Below, in pieces: positions 6,360 through 8,963 of a DNA stretch of 8,963 nucleotides (its first letter is position 1; each line of letters begins with the position of its first letter). Position numbers and translations under genes: made by a program. Where the stretch lies: NCBI GenBank assembly GCA_964582065.1, contig CAZOQG010000070.1, positions 1 to 8,963 on the forward strand. Direction: 5' to 3'. Source of the DNA: JACNFS01 sp964582065. GTDB taxonomy: Bacteria; Chloroflexota; Dehalococcoidia; GIF9; UBA5629. Under the pieces are notes generated by a model, which saw nothing but the letters and a program-made list of their open reading frames with translations, did no database searches and was not told the origin of the DNA.

Positions 6360-7381
6360 CTACATATACTGGCAAAGACCGGATCGTTGCAGCGGTGAAG
6401 GGGCAATACGCTGACAGAGTCCCGACGACAGTTATGTTCGGGGCCTATGTTGCAAAGCTCGCAGGTTTCACTATGCCAGAGTTCTTTACCGACGCCGAGA
6501 AACACGCAAAAGCGCACGTTCGTGCCTATGAGATTGTCCACCCTGATACCATAACCATAACCGGGGATGTTTACCTTGACGCCGAAGCGTTTGGGGCTAA
6601 GGTTGAATTCCCTGAAGATGCCCCTCCTCACTTAGTGACTTCTGTACTTGAGGATAAAGCTAATCTAGGCAAGCTGAGTGTTCCTGACCCGGAGAAGGTT
6701 GGCCGCCTCTGCTGGTATCTGGAAGCCTGTGAGCGGGTCAAATCTGAGGTTAAGGATATCCCTGTGTCAGGGGCATCTGCCGGACCATGGACGTTAGCAG
6801 CGGACTTGAGGGGTTTGGAGAGGTTAATATTTGATACCGTGGATGACCCCGATTTTGTCCACGAGCTTATGAGGTTCAGTACTGAATGGATGAAGATATC
6901 TCTTGCCGCCATTCGGGAGACCGGCATAGGGGTAGGCATGGGAGAAGCCTCAGCGTCTTGTAGTGTCATCTCTCCCAAAATCTACAGGGCTTTCATTAAA
7001 CCCTATCACGAAGAGATTAGTAATTACTTCAAGGAAAGGAAGCTTTATGTCAGTCTCCACATATGTGGCTACATTGACCCAATCATGGAAGATGTCCTGG
7101 AGACCGGCATTGGCATGATAAGCATCGACAGCCCGTCCTCGCTGGGGAGGTTGGTGGAGCTGGCTCAGGGCAAAGCGGTCATCATGGGCAACGTCCCTAC
7201 TCTATTGTTCGCCGAAGGAACAAAACAACAGATGGAAGCTGCGGTAAAAGAATGTGTGGATACCGCGGCCAAAGGGAGCAAGTATATCTTGTGCTCTGGA
7301 TGTGACATCCCCCTCAACTCAAATAGGGAAATTGTTGACTGCTTTATGGAGGCAGCTAACAAGTACGGGCGTTACAACTAG
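6356..7381 (+). CDS. URO-D-fold cobalamin methyltransferase, MtaA-like, coupled to corrinoid protein
   Basis: This is a protein of 341 residues with the MtaA-type pattern. It starts YTGKDRIVAAV with YADRVP, and carries an intact zinc motif His235-Ile-Cys237-Gly-Tyr with Cys316 in CSGCDIPLN (an extra Cys313 lies beside it). It starts with GTG, overlapping the corrinoid gene stop (GTGA, 6356-6359) behind a strong ribosome binding site, so it is very probably the dedicated partner of that corrinoid protein. The family reaction is zinc-assisted methyl transfer between methyl-corrinoid and a thiol or other nucleophile. Whether it loads or unloads the corrinoid is not visible. It is a paralogue of the protein at 3962, sharing FD-x-x-DDP-[ED]-FVH and SVISPKIYR segments, so the locus has two canonical MtaA-like enzymes. 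They may act at opposite ends of the transfer. No MtaB- or MttB-type gene is seen nearby. Confidence 0.92.
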   Translation: MTTYTGKDRIVAAVKGQYADRVPTTVMFGAYVAKLAGFTMPEFFTDAEKHAKAHVRAYEIVHPDTITITGDVYLDAEAFGAKVEFPEDAPPHLVTSVLEDKANLGKLSVPDPEKVGRLCWYLEACERVKSEVKDIPVSGASAGPWTLAADLRGLERLIFDTVDDPDFVHELMRFSTEWMKISLAAIRETGIGVGMGEASASCSVISPKIYRAFIKPYHEEISNYFKERKLYVSLHICGYIDPIMEDVLETGIGMISIDSPSSLGRLVELAQGKAVIMGNVPTLLFAEGTKQQMEAAVKECVDTAAKGSKYILCSGCDIPLNSNREIVDCFMEAANKYGRYN

Positions 7382-7550
7382 GTCAGTGCCGATTGCGGAA
7401 ATGTGGCGGCCTTAAGGACTAACGAGACACCAACGTTGCCACAGGAAAAAGCGGGGAATGGTTCGGTTGCAGTCTTGCAATTGGTGGATTGCATTGCGGT
7501 AGCCGGATAGATGGAATAGGCAAACACGTTTAGGCCAATGGAGGTGAAGC

Positions 7551-8297
7551 ATGTATGAGACTATATTGGTGGAGAAGAAGGACCGTGTAGCCACTGTGAC
7601 GTTTAGCAGGCCAGACAAGATGAACTCGATAACTCCGCAGATGCAGAAGGAGCTGATCCAAGCGCTTGATGAACTGGAGGCTGATGATAGCATCACGGTC
7701 GTGATTCTCACTGGTGCCGGTCGTGCTTTCAGCGCTGGCTTCGATGTGTCTGTGATGAGCAGCAGTCCCCATCTTATCAGTATTGACGACATACCGAGGC
7801 TTGTGGCTTTCAGCAAGCCAACCATAGCTGCAGTGAACGGCTATGCTCTGGCCCAAGGATTTCAGATATCGCTGGCATGCGATTTCATCGTGGCCTCGGA
7901 AAAGGCGGTCTTCGGTGGCATCGGCGCTCGCATTAATGAACTATGTTCCTACGCTGTGTTTGCACTTCCCCGCGTGGTGGGGAGGACTAAAGCGTCCGAG
8001 CTATTGTTTACCGCCGAGCATATAAGTGGGGAGGAGGCTTACAAAATCGGCCTGGCGACTAGAGTGGTGCCTGCCGAACAGCTCATGCCGGCAGCCCTGG
8101 AGCTTGCAGGCAGGATGAAGGATAATGCCCCTCTGACGCTGAAATACACTAAGCAGGCTTTGAGGAAAGGGGAGTACACCGGCGAGGACCTGGACTGGGT
8201 AAAGGAGATTGTCCTGAAGCTAGTGGATACGGAGGACCACAAGGAAGCTTTCGCGGCTGTCATAGAGAAAAGGAAGCCCGTGTTCAAGGGCAGATAA
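7551..8297 (+). CDS. Crotonase-fold protein (enoyl-CoA hydratase/isomerase family), divergent active site
   Basis: This protein of 248 residues is slightly shorter than typical enoyl-CoA hydratases (about 255-260). The CoA-binding and oxyanion-hole segments are present: GAGRAFSAGFDV (55-66) and the VNGYALAQGFQISLACDF segment (95-112), with Gln-Gly where most have Gly-Gly. After the Phe-Gly at 121-122 hydratases normally have Gln-Pro-Glu, whose Glu is one of the two catalytic acids. Here the text is GIGAR, with Gly125 at the Glu position. The second acid, in the ASELLFT segment (Glu150), is retained. Loss of the first Glu is common in crotonases that are isomerases, hydrolases or lyases rather than hydratases. 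ATG 7551 follows GGAGGTGA (7540-7547). It lies 169 bases after the coupled methyltransferase and faces the minus-strand gene. It may process the CoA thioester left after demethylation, which is inference. Confidence 0.88.
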   Translation: MYETILVEKKDRVATVTFSRPDKMNSITPQMQKELIQALDELEADDSITVVILTGAGRAFSAGFDVSVMSSSPHLISIDDIPRLVAFSKPTIAAVNGYALAQGFQISLACDFIVASEKAVFGGIGARINELCSYAVFALPRVVGRTKASELLFTAEHISGEEAYKIGLATRVVPAEQLMPAALELAGRMKDNAPLTLKYTKQALRKGEYTGEDLDWVKEIVLKLVDTEDHKEAFAAVIEKRKPVFKGR

Positions 8298-8319
8298 CAC
8301 CGGCTAGCCTGCTGCCGAC

Positions 8320-8332
8320 GTCTCCTTGAGAC
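8320..8332. terminator. Small stem-loop between convergent genes
   Basis: GTCTC-CTT-GAGAC forms a perfect 5-bp stem in the 45-base gap between the convergent crotonase and minus-strand genes. A T-rich stretch (8343-8355) lies 10 bases further on, rather than directly after the stem. It is a weak candidate for the end of the plus-strand transcript. Confidence 0.25.
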
Positions 8333-8342
8333 CTCTCTACGC

Positions 8343-8963
8343 TTATTTTATTTCCTCGGTTCTTCTATAGGGACATTTGGCTACACCACAGTGTGTGCAG
8401 CGGTTGAACTGCTCCAGGGCCTCGCTCACGCCCAAACCAGCACAAAAGGAGACAGATTTCTTGGGTATCATCATAAGCTGGTCATTAAGACGAACTCCTA
8501 TTCTCTCCGCCGGCATGATGCTGAAAATCAAACGCTGGTCGGTCAAAGGCCACGCGGCATAGCCCGGGCTGAGCCCGGGGCCCACTTTCATTCCCGAATT
8601 CCAAGCCTTTTCGCACGTAAAACGACGGACCTGATCAGTTGCACTACCCAGAGCCACCGAACCGGCAATATCCAGGATTAGTGCAGCTGCATGCTCTCCC
8701 TTCTTGGAAAGTGCCAGAATCCTTTCTTCCAAGGCTCCGCCAATGGTGCACAAAGCAACGGCTAAAGATTGACTGCCCTGCCACCAGCCAGCTATTTCCC
8801 TGCCCACATGCAGCCGGAGGTCACCCTCCAGTCTTATTTCGCCCTCCTCTACTCCAACGACTTCGACTTCACGGTAAATTGCCCTGGGCTTGGCCAACTC
8901 CTGAGCTGCCTCAATCTCTTCGGTCGTGATTTCGCGAATGCTAGCCTTCAGCTCCCTATCGCC
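8343..8963 (-). CDS. MetH activation-domain-like protein (corrinoid reactivation), 5' end outside window
   Basis: The frame is open on the minus strand from the right edge (8963) to the TAA at 8343-8345, giving 206 visible residues. A TTG at 8897 could be read as a start. However, the 22 upstream codons read smoothly as protein (about ELKASIREIT) and contain no ATG, so the gene very probably begins outside. The segment LSPGYAAWPLTDQ (about visible residues 131-143) matches the S-adenosylmethionine-binding Pro-Gly-Tyr-x-x-x-Pro region of the B12-dependent methionine synthase activation domain. The C-terminus has Cys189-x2-Cys192-x4-Cys197 followed by PYRR, a possible metal-binding tail that is not part of MetH itself. 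Stand-alone activation-domain proteins reactivate corrinoid enzymes by reductive methylation; this one may serve the corrinoid protein at 5709 or an operon to the right. It is convergent with the crotonase gene. Confidence 0.82.
   Translation of the reverse strand, partial: GDRELKASIREITTEEIEAAQELAKPRAIYREVEVVGVEEGEIRLEGDLRLHVGREIAGWWQGSQSLAVALCTIGGALEERILALSKKGEHAAALILDIAGSVALGSATDQVRRFTCEKAWNSGMKVGPGLSPGYAAWPLTDQRLIFSIMPAERIGVRLNDQLMMIPKKSVSFCAGLGVSEALEQFNRCTHCGVAKCPYRRTEEIK

Noticed and set aside
7382..7550. Short repeats and stems (CCTTAAGG, GCAAT/ATTGC) before the crotonase gene
   Set aside because: The stems are only 4-5 bp and are expected by chance. No clear promoter or RNA gene was seen.

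Overview
The window looks like part of a corrinoid (B12)-dependent methyl-transfer locus from an anaerobic bacterium. Every gene that can be read is complete or runs off an edge, and none is frameshifted. The taxon cannot be fixed from sequence alone. The mix of several uroporphyrinogen-decarboxylase-fold (URO-D/MtaA-type) methyltransferases, a RACo-type corrinoid activator, a free-standing MetH-activation-like protein, a MaoC-like protein and a crotonase, with moderate GC, fits sediment anaerobes such as Dehalococcoidia-type Chloroflexota, other acetogen-like lineages or anaerobic deltaproteobacteria. This is a context-based guess.

Layout, left to right. (1) 1-1571: a truncated and then a complete copy of the same unusual URO-D-fold protein, in tandem, about 87% identical over the shared C-terminal 120 residues. 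Both have His-Phe-Asp where MtaA/MtbA-type methyltransferases have the zinc-binding His-x-Cys. (2) 1726-3654: a RACo-like activator with an N-terminal [2Fe-2S] ferredoxin domain and a C-terminal ASKHA ATPase domain. (3) 3655-3961: a gene-free stretch of about 300 bases with several inverted repeats, including a perfect 20-bp palindrome about 60 bp before the next gene. (4) 3962-5002: a URO-D-fold methyltransferase with the canonical His-x-Cys...Cys zinc motif. (5) 5102-5545: a MaoC-like hot-dog protein with a substituted catalytic His. (6) 5709-7381: a corrinoid protein (Asp-x-His-x-x-Gly) overlapping by four bases (GTGA) with a second canonical MtaA-like methyltransferase. (7) 7551-8297: a crotonase-fold protein lacking one of the two usual hydratase glutamates. 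(8) 8343-8963, minus strand and running off the right edge: a MetH-activation-domain-like protein with a C-terminal Cys-x2-Cys-x4-Cys motif.

How the parts may work together (inference): the corrinoid protein at 5709 would carry a methyl group on cobalt. The URO-D-fold proteins would move the methyl group onto and off the corrinoid. The RACo-like protein, and possibly the minus-strand protein, would rescue inactive Co(II). No MtaB-, MttB-, MtmB- or MtvB-like substrate methyltransferase is visible in the window. Either it lies outside, or one of the URO-D paralogues (perhaps the odd His-x-Asp pair) does that job. The MaoC-like and crotonase-like genes among them suggest that the methyl donor, or the product left after demethylation, is a CoA thioester. 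This is the most original hypothesis the window supports and it is unproven.
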